From Hallerella sp963652365 (GTDB lineage: Bacteria > Fibrobacterota > Fibrobacteria > Fibrobacterales > Fibrobacteraceae): DNA of 64,000 nt. A program made the translations under genes and the position numbers. The notes under the pieces are model-generated. The model was not told where the DNA came from. It was given only the letters and a program-made list of their open reading frames with translations, and did no database searches. Positions within the stretch are counted from its first letter, which is position 1; the number at the start of each line of letters is the position of its first letter. The stretch spans positions 1 to 64,000 of the forward strand of contig CAVJTH010000009.1 of the NCBI GenBank assembly GCA_963652365.1. The letters run 5' to 3'. Shown here one piece after another: positions 18,201 through 25,129 of this stretch.

Positions 18201-20575
18201 CGGTTGTCCTGTATGAATGGAGTTGCGGAAATCCCGGCGTGGCAGGGAATCGCTATGTTGCTTCGACGACGACGCCTCGCTATACGGCGATCATGCCCTC
18301 TTCGCCGGTGAACGGTTACCAGTGCATTATCCGGGTAACGGACGATGACGGCAACACGGCGAGCGACACGACGAAAATCTCCGTTCTCCTGGATCCGCCG
18401 ACGGTCAAGGTTTCCCAGGAAACGATAACGGCCCGTCCGGGATTCCCCGTGCACTTGGATGCGACAGCTTCCGATTGGCTGGGCTATGTCGCAAAGCGCG
18501 AATGGAGCTGTGGCGGAGCGTCCGAAGTGGCAAGCAACTGGAAGAAGGTTTCCGACTACGATACGACATGGACGACTCCAGGCAATCCGCCGGCGATATA
18601 CTATTGCGTGGCGCGAGCGACCGATGACGACGGCAACACGGCGGAAGATACGGTTCGCATCACGTTTACGACGGAAATTCCGGTCATCACGGTCGATAAC
18701 GATCTGGTCTATATCCTTGCGGGAACTTCGACCGAATTGACCGCGCACGTGAACAAGGCGTGGCAGGGAATCAAGCGCTACACATGGGCTTGCGGAACGA
18801 AGAACTCGTCGGCGCTTTCGGATACGTCGTCGAAGAACGATCACCACGTCTGGTGGGGAGTTGATTCGGACTATTCTTCGTCGGACTTCTTCTTCTGGGA
18901 TACCGATGCGAAGGGAAATGCGGACAGTACGGTCATCAAGCTTTCGAAGGCGAACGACGAATTCCTGTGCATCGTCTTTGCCGAAGAAACGGGGACGAAT
19001 TTTGTCGCGACCGACACGACGGTGATTCGTCGGATGACATCGCTCCCGGTGGGCGTCATCACGATGCCCGACACCGCTTACCTGTGGAGCCTGGATTCCT
19101 CTGTTTCGGATCTCGCCAAATACTGGTATATGCCCGAGTTCGGCGGAAGCGATTCGAAGCTCGGCACGCTCGGCGACAGAAAGGCGCAGGCCTTCTACTG
19201 GAATTTCAGCAACGTGAGCGCCGATTACTGGTACGAAGGAAACACGGACGGAACGCTCGACACGAACATCGCGGAATTCAACACGGCGTTTCTCCGGCAG
19301 TCCGCAGAGGGCTCGATGACGGTCCAGCTGAGCTACTACGATTCTTCCAAGACAGGCATGGACCAGAACTTTGTCGATAGGCATCGGGCGGAAACCGTTT
19401 CCAGGAAGATTTACTTCCGCAAGGCGTGGAACAACATTTCGAGCGAAAAGGATTCCATCCTGGAAACGAGCACGGACGAAAACGGCCCCGCGATCGCCTA
19501 CTGCAAGGATCGCCTCGTCGTCGCCTACGTGAAGGAAGACGGATCGGTCGCGACGAAATACCGGAACGGGACAGGCGCTTCGTGGACCGCGTTCGGAAGC
19601 CCGGGCATTTCGAACGTCAAGTCCCAGACTCTCTACATGGCGTGTGACGGAAACGACAATCTCTACCTTTCCTTTATCGGGTCTTCGGACGCCAAGGGGC
19701 ACGTCTATAAGTCGGCCGGTTCGACCGGGACGTGGACGGAACTCGGGTCTGGTCTGGGCACGAATCTTTCGATGTTCAAGCTTCGGATCAATCCCTCGAC
19801 GAACAATCCCTCGGTGGCATGGATCGGAACGGTCAGCGGACAGGAAAGTGTCGCCCGTGTCCAGGACTACTCCTCGTCTTCGTGGGGGAGCGCGTTCAAT
19901 CCGCTCTATTCTTCCGGTTGGCAAAGCCGCGAAATCGACATGGCGTTCGACGACTCGGGAAACAGGCTTGTCGTCGTGACGGGTTACGCGTCGGAAGACT
20001 ATCGAATCTACTACTACTATATCCCGAGCGGAAAGACGAAGACTTCGAGCGGAGGCAATTACAGCATCGCCATCAACGCGGAATCCATCCAGGCGTTCTA
20101 TGCGAATGGCTACTATTACGTGGGCTTCCGCAGCCGCGATGACGACGGACTTCCGCGCCTTTCCCGCGCACCGAAAGCCTCCGTAGCCGCAAAAAATGCC
20201 TTCTCGACTAGCGGCGCGGAATTCGAAGCGTTCGGGCATCGCTGCTACAACACGTTCTTTGCCGTTGACGGAAACGGAAACCCCATCCTCGCGATCGACG
20301 ATGCCTACATCGCGCGAAATTCGCACGTCCACGTCTATCGCTACACGAACGGCTGGATCGAACTGGGCGAAAACGAACTGCCCTACTTCAAGAATCTCTT
20401 CGCCGCAGCCAATTCCTACTATGTCCGCGGATTCCGTCCGCAGCTGGTGGTGTCGCCCGACGGAAAGATCTTCCTCTCGATGCGCGCGCAGGAAACGGCT
20501 TCGAGCGCGGCGTCGAACCTTCCGGGAACGAAGAACGGACCGCTTGTCATGGAATTCCTGGGAGACAACTGGTGA
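15290..20575 (+). CDS. Giant Ig-like-repeat surface lipoprotein
   Basis: A 1761-residue lipoprotein of unknown function. I start it at ATG 15290, preceded by an AGGA site; the signal MKKHVILFALLLLLFVGC has its lipobox Cys at residue 18. Most of the protein is tandem Ig-like or cadherin-like beta sandwiches. One is near residue 145 (PPDISVAEDTLWV). A regular array runs from about residue 740 to 1220 with a period of about 94 residues; units begin DPPTV, contain WSCG or WGCG and end CIIRVTDDDG, which suggests one disulfide per unit. A carboxypeptidase-regulatory-like segment is near residue 380. The C-terminal 400 residues repeat short strands with WTELGSG and SWTAFGSPG motifs and could be a beta-propeller. 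It is probably an adhesin or surface structural protein. Confidence 0.72.
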   Translation: MKKHVILFALLLLLFVGCSRESDIRVNGSLRNNHSVVFAFTERPDSVESFVDSVSALDSVYTFDTLTVTVHDSVYLMGFLKYNANKVLRYAWKMGDRDTLLSGTNGGLFPYAYDSAGVYSPLFIAVDGANARDTAGRGQFIRVIDTPPDISVAEDTLWVRGERDANVSFFATDSFGTIDSAFIVLLSEKNAAVETFKASPAADSGVFTATVKFKSAKPHLDANNEIRYAYGARDEDGNVSTDTAVLHFNKLPTIRLLQPDSASRQSIYVSRFAFYYAGSDEDNPTDLRYSIRVGKSPDNAGSAPVLTDANLVASNIKEKSWEAITDSVWNMDSNLKGRLYWQVSVTDGLDTATSPTWNFFFGDLNATTGTLYGYAKFQGRTAHNGIQIVMENLENQNYTFSHTNEKGYFSVKIDPGTYRIYARDTTGFGYKRMILDSQYVEMGDERLVATMLLQDSMAPKIRIDSYDTLLTARSVRFAGSLSDSGSQIAKANAWLDGKDVSLSVLKVNEWAMNLDDLTDGMHDFRFVVLDSAQNVSDTAKISFRVKASSIDLKVNGQATSMISEEGSFLFEASVGNVRPLPDSVSWICTIEGKQFTVPRSPVGTDSIAKMTISASDVMASGAVPGNLYTMRASVLNGTVVDSVRFGFLGENPNVYFLTPKRDTSVSMNDPLFFSVESFPGADATIRSIAWNCASTLSDGLACPSASANSATLAWKSVGDKKVVVTLTDSENRTARDSMIVRVVSDPPSVSVKTDADTVRQKINAKLKYAVSASDKFGTVNSLEWGCGTNAAKIAFDSSASIQPGKTVSAQISVSLPKEETDAYKCIVRATDDDGEQGFDTLYFRAVLDRPSITLFTSTADVKINSSVRFAGSAVDTLGSIVKYEMYCGTNVKSPSWISISKPDTTLKMPSSACTWYCVMRVTDDDDLTAMDTATYNVLLDPPTVSVSEDTLTVSIRDTVTLDAIANDRLGSVVLYEWSCGNPGVAGNRYVASTTTPRYTAIMPSSPVNGYQCIIRVTDDDGNTASDTTKISVLLDPPTVKVSQETITARPGFPVHLDATASDWLGYVAKREWSCGGASEVASNWKKVSDYDTTWTTPGNPPAIYYCVARATDDDGNTAEDTVRITFTTEIPVITVDNDLVYILAGTSTELTAHVNKAWQGIKRYTWACGTKNSSALSDTSSKNDHHVWWGVDSDYSSSDFFFWDTDAKGNADSTVIKLSKANDEFLCIVFAEETGTNFVATDTTVIRRMTSLPVGVITMPDTAYLWSLDSSVSDLAKYWYMPEFGGSDSKLGTLGDRKAQAFYWNFSNVSADYWYEGNTDGTLDTNIAEFNTAFLRQSAEGSMTVQLSYYDSSKTGMDQNFVDRHRAETVSRKIYFRKAWNNISSEKDSILETSTDENGPAIAYCKDRLVVAYVKEDGSVATKYRNGTGASWTAFGSPGISNVKSQTLYMACDGNDNLYLSFIGSSDAKGHVYKSAGSTGTWTELGSGLGTNLSMFKLRINPSTNNPSVAWIGTVSGQESVARVQDYSSSSWGSAFNPLYSSGWQSREIDMAFDDSGNRLVVVTGYASEDYRIYYYYIPSGKTKTSSGGNYSIAINAESIQAFYANGYYYVGFRSRDDDGLPRLSRAPKASVAAKNAFSTSGAEFEAFGHRCYNTFFAVDGNGNPILAIDDAYIARNSHVHVYRYTNGWIELGENELPYFKNLFAAANSYYVRGFRPQLVVSPDGKIFLSMRAQETASSAASNLPGTKNGPLVMEFLGDNW

Positions 20576-21000
20576 TGAAAATCGAACTGGCGGCTATTTG
20601 CGATGCGGCGACCGATCAGAGCGGAAAGCTCAACATGCTCGGCGTGTTCGACTACATCGAAGCGGAGCTTCCGATTGTCATCCCGAGATGCTCCGCCGTC
20701 TTTCGGGTGCGCTATACCCGGTCGGAGGTCGCCGCGCATGACTTGGAAGTGACGATCCGGAATACGCTCGACGACAAGGAGCTGATCCCGCCGATTCGAA
20801 GCTCGGTGAGCTTTCTCCCGATTCCGGACCGCATGGACTCGGCGGCGGTCAACCTGATCTTGAACATGAACCGGATGCGCGTTTCGGAAGGCGGAAAATA
20901 TCTGCTCCACTTGCGGATTGACGAGGTCCTTGTCGAAGCGACTCTTCCCATCTATGTCCGTGACCTGACGCCGCAGGAACCGAACCCGCTAGCGAGCTGA
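20575..21000 (+). CDS. DUF6941-like small protein
   Basis: A 141-residue protein starting at the ATG that overlaps the stop of the giant lipoprotein (TGATG). It begins MKIELAAICDAATDQSGKLN, followed by LNMLGVFDYIEAELPIVIPR, a pattern like the DUF6941 family of small beta-rich proteins found in many phyla. No signal peptide or membrane segment is seen. Translational coupling suggests a role linked to the giant lipoprotein, but the function is unknown. Its end overlaps the convergent phosphopantetheinyl transferase gene by 12 bases. Confidence 0.62.
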   Translation: MKIELAAICDAATDQSGKLNMLGVFDYIEAELPIVIPRCSAVFRVRYTRSEVAAHDLEVTIRNTLDDKELIPPIRSSVSFLPIPDRMDSAAVNLILNMNRMRVSEGGKYLLHLRIDEVLVEATLPIYVRDLTPQEPNPLAS

Positions 21001-21546
21001 GAATTGTGAAAAGCGCTTGGCGGCAATCGCGCAGACAAAAGGTTCGGGAAGCGGCAGCGCGAAGTCGCAGAGAAATGTCTCTCCGATTTTTTCGGGAATC
21101 ACGCTTTGCGGAAGAACGTCTTCGAAGAATGAACCTCCGGCGCACTTGAAAAGAGCTTCCTTGCGGCACCAGAGACGGTAAAACTCGGCGAGGGCGGCCT
21201 CTTCGGCAAGCCCGCTCTGGAAAAGAGTCGCCTTTTCGGGGCGTGAAAAGAATCGTTCCGCGATCCGCAGCGTTCTCGGTCGGATTTTTTCGATATCCAC
21301 GCCGACCCGGAGCGAAAACGAATAGGCGAGCAGGCAGACTCTCTTGCTGTGGGTCCAGTTCGCGTCGAATCCGCAGCGCGGAAACTCGGGCCTTCCGTTC
21401 GGGGCGGTCACGATGTCCGAGTCGGAAAGTTCCATGCCCGAAGCCTTGGATAGCTCGGAAAGGATCGCCTTGCGGTGGTCTTTGAGCGGAACAAGGCACC
21501 AGAAGACGGAACCCAGGGGCGTTTTCAATTCTTCATGCTTCGCCAT
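20989..21546 (-). CDS. 4'-phosphopantetheinyl transferase superfamily protein
   Basis: A 185-residue enzyme that moves phosphopantetheine from CoA to a carrier protein. Hallmarks are GVDIEKIRPR (magnesium-binding Asp and Glu) and FYRLWCRKEALFKCAG. The size fits the compact Sfp-like forms. I start it at ATG 21546 (MAKHEELKTP); an in-frame ATG at 21582 would overlap the divergent lipoprotein start. No polyketide or peptide synthase genes are visible here, so the target carrier protein is unknown. Confidence 0.84.
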   Translation of the reverse strand: MAKHEELKTPLGSVFWCLVPLKDHRKAILSELSKASGMELSDSDIVTAPNGRPEFPRCGFDANWTHSKRVCLLAYSFSLRVGVDIEKIRPRTLRIAERFFSRPEKATLFQSGLAEEAALAEFYRLWCRKEALFKCAGGSFFEDVLPQSVIPEKIGETFLCDFALPLPEPFVCAIAAKRFSQFSAR

Positions 21547-21550
21547 TGCG

Positions 21551-21570
21551 CTAGAATATAAATTTTCTAG
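21551..21570. promoter_or_regulatory. Divergent promoter region with CTAGAA...TTCTAG palindrome
   Basis: The 34 bases between two divergent starts contain CTAGAATATAAATTTTCTAG, an AT-rich sequence whose ends form an inverted repeat. It could serve as a bidirectional promoter or operator. Only the sequence pattern supports this. Confidence 0.35.
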
Positions 21571-21580
21571 TTTGATTGCC

Positions 21581-22057
21581 ATGCGATTGCTTGTGTTCTT
21601 GGCTGCCCTGTTCCTTGCTTCCTGTGGAAGCGTGAATAACGGCTGGCTTGCCGATGGCGGCGGCTACATGAATCTTTCCATCGGCGGAACCGCGTATCGG
21701 CTGGAGATCGCGTCCGATGACGGGGACGTTCGCCTGCGATCGAACAAGCATTTTGTCCGGTTTCTCGGAAAGGACGACAAGGGTACGCAGTTGCAGATTC
21801 TGGTGAACAAGCCCGTTCTCGGGAAGAACGCGCCCCAGACAAATTCGAGCTATACCTTTCTCGTGGTGGAGGGCGGCACGCCCGCGCACATCGTCGATGC
21901 CGATTCGAGCCGTGTCGTCTTCGACCAGAAGGATTCTTCGCTGTGGAGCGCGGACCTGCACCTGGTCTTTAACCACTGCGGAATCGAGGAATGCGACACG
22001 TCGCGGGTCCTTGTGACCGGAAGAATGCGCTATTGGGTGGATCCGGACGATTATTGA
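21581..22057 (+). CDS. Small lipoprotein of unknown function
   Basis: A 158-residue lipoprotein with signal MRLLVFLAALFLASC, lipobox Cys at residue 15. The remainder is beta-rich (YMNLSIGGTAYRLEIASD, RFLGKDDKGTQLQILVN) and has two later Cys residues (NHCGIEECD) that could form a disulfide. No domain recognised. It runs divergently from the phosphopantetheinyl transferase and is followed by the tRNA-Val gene. Confidence 0.7.
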   Translation: MRLLVFLAALFLASCGSVNNGWLADGGGYMNLSIGGTAYRLEIASDDGDVRLRSNKHFVRFLGKDDKGTQLQILVNKPVLGKNAPQTNSSYTFLVVEGGTPAHIVDADSSRVVFDQKDSSLWSADLHLVFNHCGIEECDTSRVLVTGRMRYWVDPDDY

Positions 22058-22067
22058 GAAAAATCCC

Positions 22068-22096
22068 TTGACAGAATCCGAAAAAGTTTTTACTAT
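22068..22096 (+). promoter_or_regulatory. Sigma70-like promoter of tRNA-Val
   Basis: TTGACA at 22068-22073 and TACTAT at 22091-22096 are separated by 17 bases, close to the ideal housekeeping promoter. The tRNA begins 14 bases after the -10 element. Confidence 0.8.
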
Positions 22097-22109
22097 TGGG
22101 AAACCCTAC

Positions 22110-22183
22110 GGACGATTAGCTCAGCTGGTTAGAGTATTACCTTGACATGGTAGGGGTCACTGGTTCGAGTCCAGTATCGTCCA
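22110..22183 (+). tRNA. tRNA-Val (anticodon GAC)
   Basis: A 74-base cloverleaf can be folded fully by eye. The acceptor stem pairs GGACGAT with ATCGTCC (7 of 7). The anticodon stem TTACC/GGTAG encloses the loop TTGACAT, giving anticodon GAC for valine codons GUC and GUU. The T arm is ACTGG-TTCGAGT-CCAGT. The discriminator base is A and the next bases are CGA, so the CCA tail is not encoded. An accessory region with a Septu-type system begins directly downstream. Confidence 0.96.
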
Positions 22184-22185
22184 CG

Positions 22186-22221
22186 AAAAGCTCCGTTTCA
22201 AGCGGGGCTTTTCTTTTTTTC
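22186..22221 (+). terminator. Rho-independent terminator after tRNA-Val
   Basis: AAAAGCTCCG (22186-22195) pairs with CGGGGCTTTT (22203-22212), one G-T wobble, with a 7-base loop, followed by CTTTTTTTC. Confidence 0.88.
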
Positions 22222-22336
22222 AGCCAAGGTTCGATTTTCTTGACGATGAAAATTCGCGAGTTAAAAGAATTTCATCTACACAAACGATAAAATCGCAAAG
22301 ACCTTTTGTTTAATTATATTTTCCCAAGAGGCTCGA

Positions 22337-23632
22337 ATGCGATTAACGGAAGTCAAATACTGCAATTTTAGAGGTTTTGAGGAAGAAAAATTTTCCTTGG
22401 AAAAATCCCTTGTTCTGTTTGTGGGGGACAATGCTCGTGGGAAGACAAGCGCGTTAAAAGGAATTTCATTGGCGCTTTCATCGTGGGTCTCGGCTTTCCC
22501 CGAGATTAAAGCCTTGAAATATACGGCAGATGATGTCAGGAAAATTGCAAATCGAGACGATTCAGAAATCCCGACATTTAATCCGTGTTCGAAATCGTAT
22601 ATACAATGTACAATGTTCGAAAACAATGAGAAATTTTGTGAATGGACTCGCCAATATGGCAGCCATTCCAATAGCGATAAACTGAAAAAAAAAGCAAGAG
22701 AATGCTTAAAGGTGATTGACAAGAATTCGCAGAAAGACTTGCCTTATTTCGGCTTTTACGGAACAGGGCGACTTTGGGACGATGGCAAACGCTTTACCGA
22801 GCGAAAAGGCAAGGCGGTCGGACAAGACTCTCGGTACATCGCTTACCAGGATTCTCTGGAATCATCTTCCACGGAAAAAATTTTGCGGAAGTGGATTGAT
22901 AAACTGAGTCATGCAGAATACGTGGAACAAAAAAAGTCTTCCGTTCTGGAATCTGTTTGGAATTGCCTAAAGATAATTGTTCCCGGTGTTAACGGGGTCC
23001 GATGGGACCCGAAGATAGATGATATCGTCTTTTCGTTCAACGATGGTAAGATCCTTCCGCTGGGCAATTTAAGCGAAGGTCAAAGAATCGTTGTTTCTCT
23101 GGTGACAGATTTATGCGTCAGAGTCAGTTTGCTCAATCCGCATCTTAACGGCGATGCTCGTGAAAAGACTTCTGGCGTTGTGTTGATTGACGAAATTGAC
23201 TTGCACCTGCACCCGAAGTGGCAAAAGAACTTGCTTCCGAATTTATTGGAACTGTTTCCGAAAATTCAGTTTATTTTAACGACTCACTCGCCGTTCATCA
23301 TCCAATCGCTTGAAGGGGTTAGGGATTCTAAGATTATCAACTTGGATGACCCTGATCTATCGGAAGATTACTCTCGTCAAAATCACAGAAGCGTAGAAGA
23401 CATTGCAGAAAACGTGATGAATGTGGTGATGCCTCAGCGCAGCGAACGTTATATGGAGATGAAAAAAGCAGCGAAAGAATATTTTGATTTGTTGAATCAA
23501 AATGACGGAACGTCACAGGAATTGCAAATGGTAAAAAAGAAATTTGACGACCTAATCGCCAAATATGGGACGGATAATCCCGCTTATGCCGCATTCCTTG
23601 AATCGAAGTCCGAAGTCGCAGGAATTGTGTAA
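22337..23632 (+). CDS. ptuA: Septu-type defence ATPase (PtuA-like)
   Basis: A 431-residue ABC/SMC-type ATPase. Walker A is GDNARGKT (residues 30-37), the ABC-like signature is NLSEGQR, Walker B is VVLIDEIDLHLHP, and the switch His is in ILTTHSPF. The following gene encodes an HNH nuclease and overlaps it (TAATG), which is the two-gene layout of the Septu anti-phage system, in which PtuA and PtuB form a complex that cuts nucleic acid on infection. The gene is visibly more AT-rich than its neighbours, suggesting acquisition. It could also be the ATPase of a related OLD-like or retron-associated system, but no reverse transcriptase is present. Confidence 0.85.
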   Translation: MRLTEVKYCNFRGFEEEKFSLEKSLVLFVGDNARGKTSALKGISLALSSWVSAFPEIKALKYTADDVRKIANRDDSEIPTFNPCSKSYIQCTMFENNEKFCEWTRQYGSHSNSDKLKKKARECLKVIDKNSQKDLPYFGFYGTGRLWDDGKRFTERKGKAVGQDSRYIAYQDSLESSSTEKILRKWIDKLSHAEYVEQKKSSVLESVWNCLKIIVPGVNGVRWDPKIDDIVFSFNDGKILPLGNLSEGQRIVVSLVTDLCVRVSLLNPHLNGDAREKTSGVVLIDEIDLHLHPKWQKNLLPNLLELFPKIQFILTTHSPFIIQSLEGVRDSKIINLDDPDLSEDYSRQNHRSVEDIAENVMNVVMPQRSERYMEMKKAAKEYFDLLNQNDGTSQELQMVKKKFDDLIAKYGTDNPAYAAFLESKSEVAGIV

Positions 23633-24261
23633 TGCGTAGCTTGAAAAGAAATCCCAGGCCCAAAGTCGCTAATGGCAATTTAAAACAGCCTAAGAATTAC
23701 AAAGATTTTTTGCCAGACTTGAAAGTAAATTTTGGAAATTACTGTTGCTATTGTGAAGTTCATTGTAGGTCTGTCGATATCGAACACGTGGCTCCCAAAT
23801 CGTTGGAGCCGATGCTTGCTTGTGATTGGGATAATCTGCTTTTGGCCTGTCCAAAGTGTAATCGCGACTACAAGAAAAACAGGAACGCATCGCGTGCAAA
23901 TTACGTATGGCCCGATACGAGCGATACGTTTTCGAAATATGAATATCACGCCGATGGTTCGATGACGGCAAATTCGGGCGATGTCGATGCCCAGAACACC
24001 ATTGATTTGATGCATTTGAATCCCGTAAATGAAACAAATGATGAACTTTGTATCATGCGCAGGGAACAATGGCAAATTGCTACAGATTTTTTAAAAGATT
24101 ATGAGCATGAAAAATTGGGAATAGATAGAATAGTCCGCTACGTCAAAGCGAATGGCTATTGGTCTGTATGGATGACCGTGTTTAAGGCTCATCCCGAAGT
24201 CACTCAAAAAATTGCGGATGCATTTCCGGGAACTTTGCCAAAATACTGCACGCCTCAGTAG
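23632..24261 (+). CDS. ptuB: Septu-type HNH endonuclease (PtuB-like)
   Basis: A 209-residue HNH nuclease. The metal site is complete: CCYCEVHC, then DIEHVAPKS (the catalytic His), WDNLLLACPKCNRDYKKN with the second Cys pair. The start overlaps the ptuA stop by one base. In Septu systems this subunit is the cutter that depends on the ATPase. Length is in the usual PtuB range. A terminator is not obvious after it; about 250 bases with a gene remnant follow. Confidence 0.85.
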   Translation: MRSLKRNPRPKVANGNLKQPKNYKDFLPDLKVNFGNYCCYCEVHCRSVDIEHVAPKSLEPMLACDWDNLLLACPKCNRDYKKNRNASRANYVWPDTSDTFSKYEYHADGSMTANSGDVDAQNTIDLMHLNPVNETNDELCIMRREQWQIATDFLKDYEHEKLGIDRIVRYVKANGYWSVWMTVFKAHPEVTQKIADAFPGTLPKYCTPQ

Positions 24262-24321
24262 AAAGTTTGATAAAAAGTTGGCTAATGGGCTCATTTGGAG
24301 GTTCTGTGTAATATGAAATAA

Positions 24322-24459
24322 TTCGAAGTTTTCGTTGCGGAACAATTGCCTTACTGGCGGGACATACGGAAAGAACTTAATGACTTTATCTTGATGCCGA
24401 TGAAACCCGGAATGGGAACCGTTTCTGCCGAATCCGTGCATGAAAATTTTGCAAAATGA
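24322..24459 (+). pseudogene. Orphan C-terminal gene fragment (45 codons)
   Basis: Between ptuB and the next gene, a frame bounded by TAA at 24319 and TGA at 24457 reads FEVFVAEQLPYWRDIRKELN and continues in a protein-like manner to SVHENFAK. It lacks a plausible start codon and initiation site near its beginning. It looks like the tail of a protein gene whose front half has been lost. I do not recognise the family. Confidence 0.4.
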
Positions 24460-24514
24460 CAAATTTTGTCTATTTATAAATTTATCTTTATACAGGTCTA
24501 GTCATAGGAGCGTT

Positions 24515-25087
24515 ATGGATTACGAAGATTGCCTTGGTAAGATTTCCAAGATACAGGCTAGGAAAAGGGATAGAGAAAGGTTTCTGGTAGATACCTTGAT
24601 TCATCGACGCTGGAAAGAGCAAAAAGCGGCATTTGTCTGGAGCAAGGAAAATGTCCAGAAACTCTTGGCGATGAACGAAGCCTTGACGGATCTTTCCCGT
24701 AAAGGCATCGAAGCGATTGAACGGGTCTATGGGGATTTAAAGCGGATGCTCGATTCCGGGAAAAAGGATTATGTCGATTTTAATGTTGATATCTCGTTTT
24801 CATATGAAGGGGAATGGCCGGATTCCGAGTATTTTACGGGATGGTTCCTGAATGATGATCCGATAGGCTTTGGGGCAAATGACACATGGTACGATTTTTC
24901 GCATGAAAAGGAAACGTATCTGGAAATGAACTGGAACATTCTCGGTGGCTTTAGGGATATACCGGAATTCGCCGGTCAGCACATCTGTTACCTGATGTAT
25001 AGGTTTTTTGATGGCAAATACGGCTTCCAGGACGCCTTGAAGATGGAACCGGATGATTTTAGCTATATCATCGAGACATCGCTTTAA
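24515..25087 (+). CDS. Hypothetical protein upstream of recC
   Basis: A 190-residue soluble protein that I do not recognise. The ATG at 24515 has AGGAG at 24506-24510. The N-terminal 90 residues are helical and highly charged (KISKIQARKRDRERFLVD, ALTDLSRKGIEAIERVYGDL), and the C-terminal half is acidic and aromatic (DVDISFSYEGEWPDSEYF). It lies 42 bases before recC in the same direction and after the Septu genes, so it might be either a defence accessory or a recBCD leader gene. Neither role can be shown from sequence. Confidence 0.6.
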   Translation: MDYEDCLGKISKIQARKRDRERFLVDTLIHRRWKEQKAAFVWSKENVQKLLAMNEALTDLSRKGIEAIERVYGDLKRMLDSGKKDYVDFNVDISFSYEGEWPDSEYFTGWFLNDDPIGFGANDTWYDFSHEKETYLEMNWNILGGFRDIPEFAGQHICYLMYRFFDGKYGFQDALKMEPDDFSYIIETSL

Positions 25088-25129
25088 TCGGTATAAGTTT
25101 TATATGGGCTTTGCTTCGCAGGAAAAAAT

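Noticed and set aside
15278..20332. A 1684-codon open frame on the minus strand opposite the giant lipoprotein
   Set aside because: It is Arg-, Val- and Ile-rich, has no domain, and mirrors the coding constraints of the real gene; long antisense frames are common in GC-rich genes.
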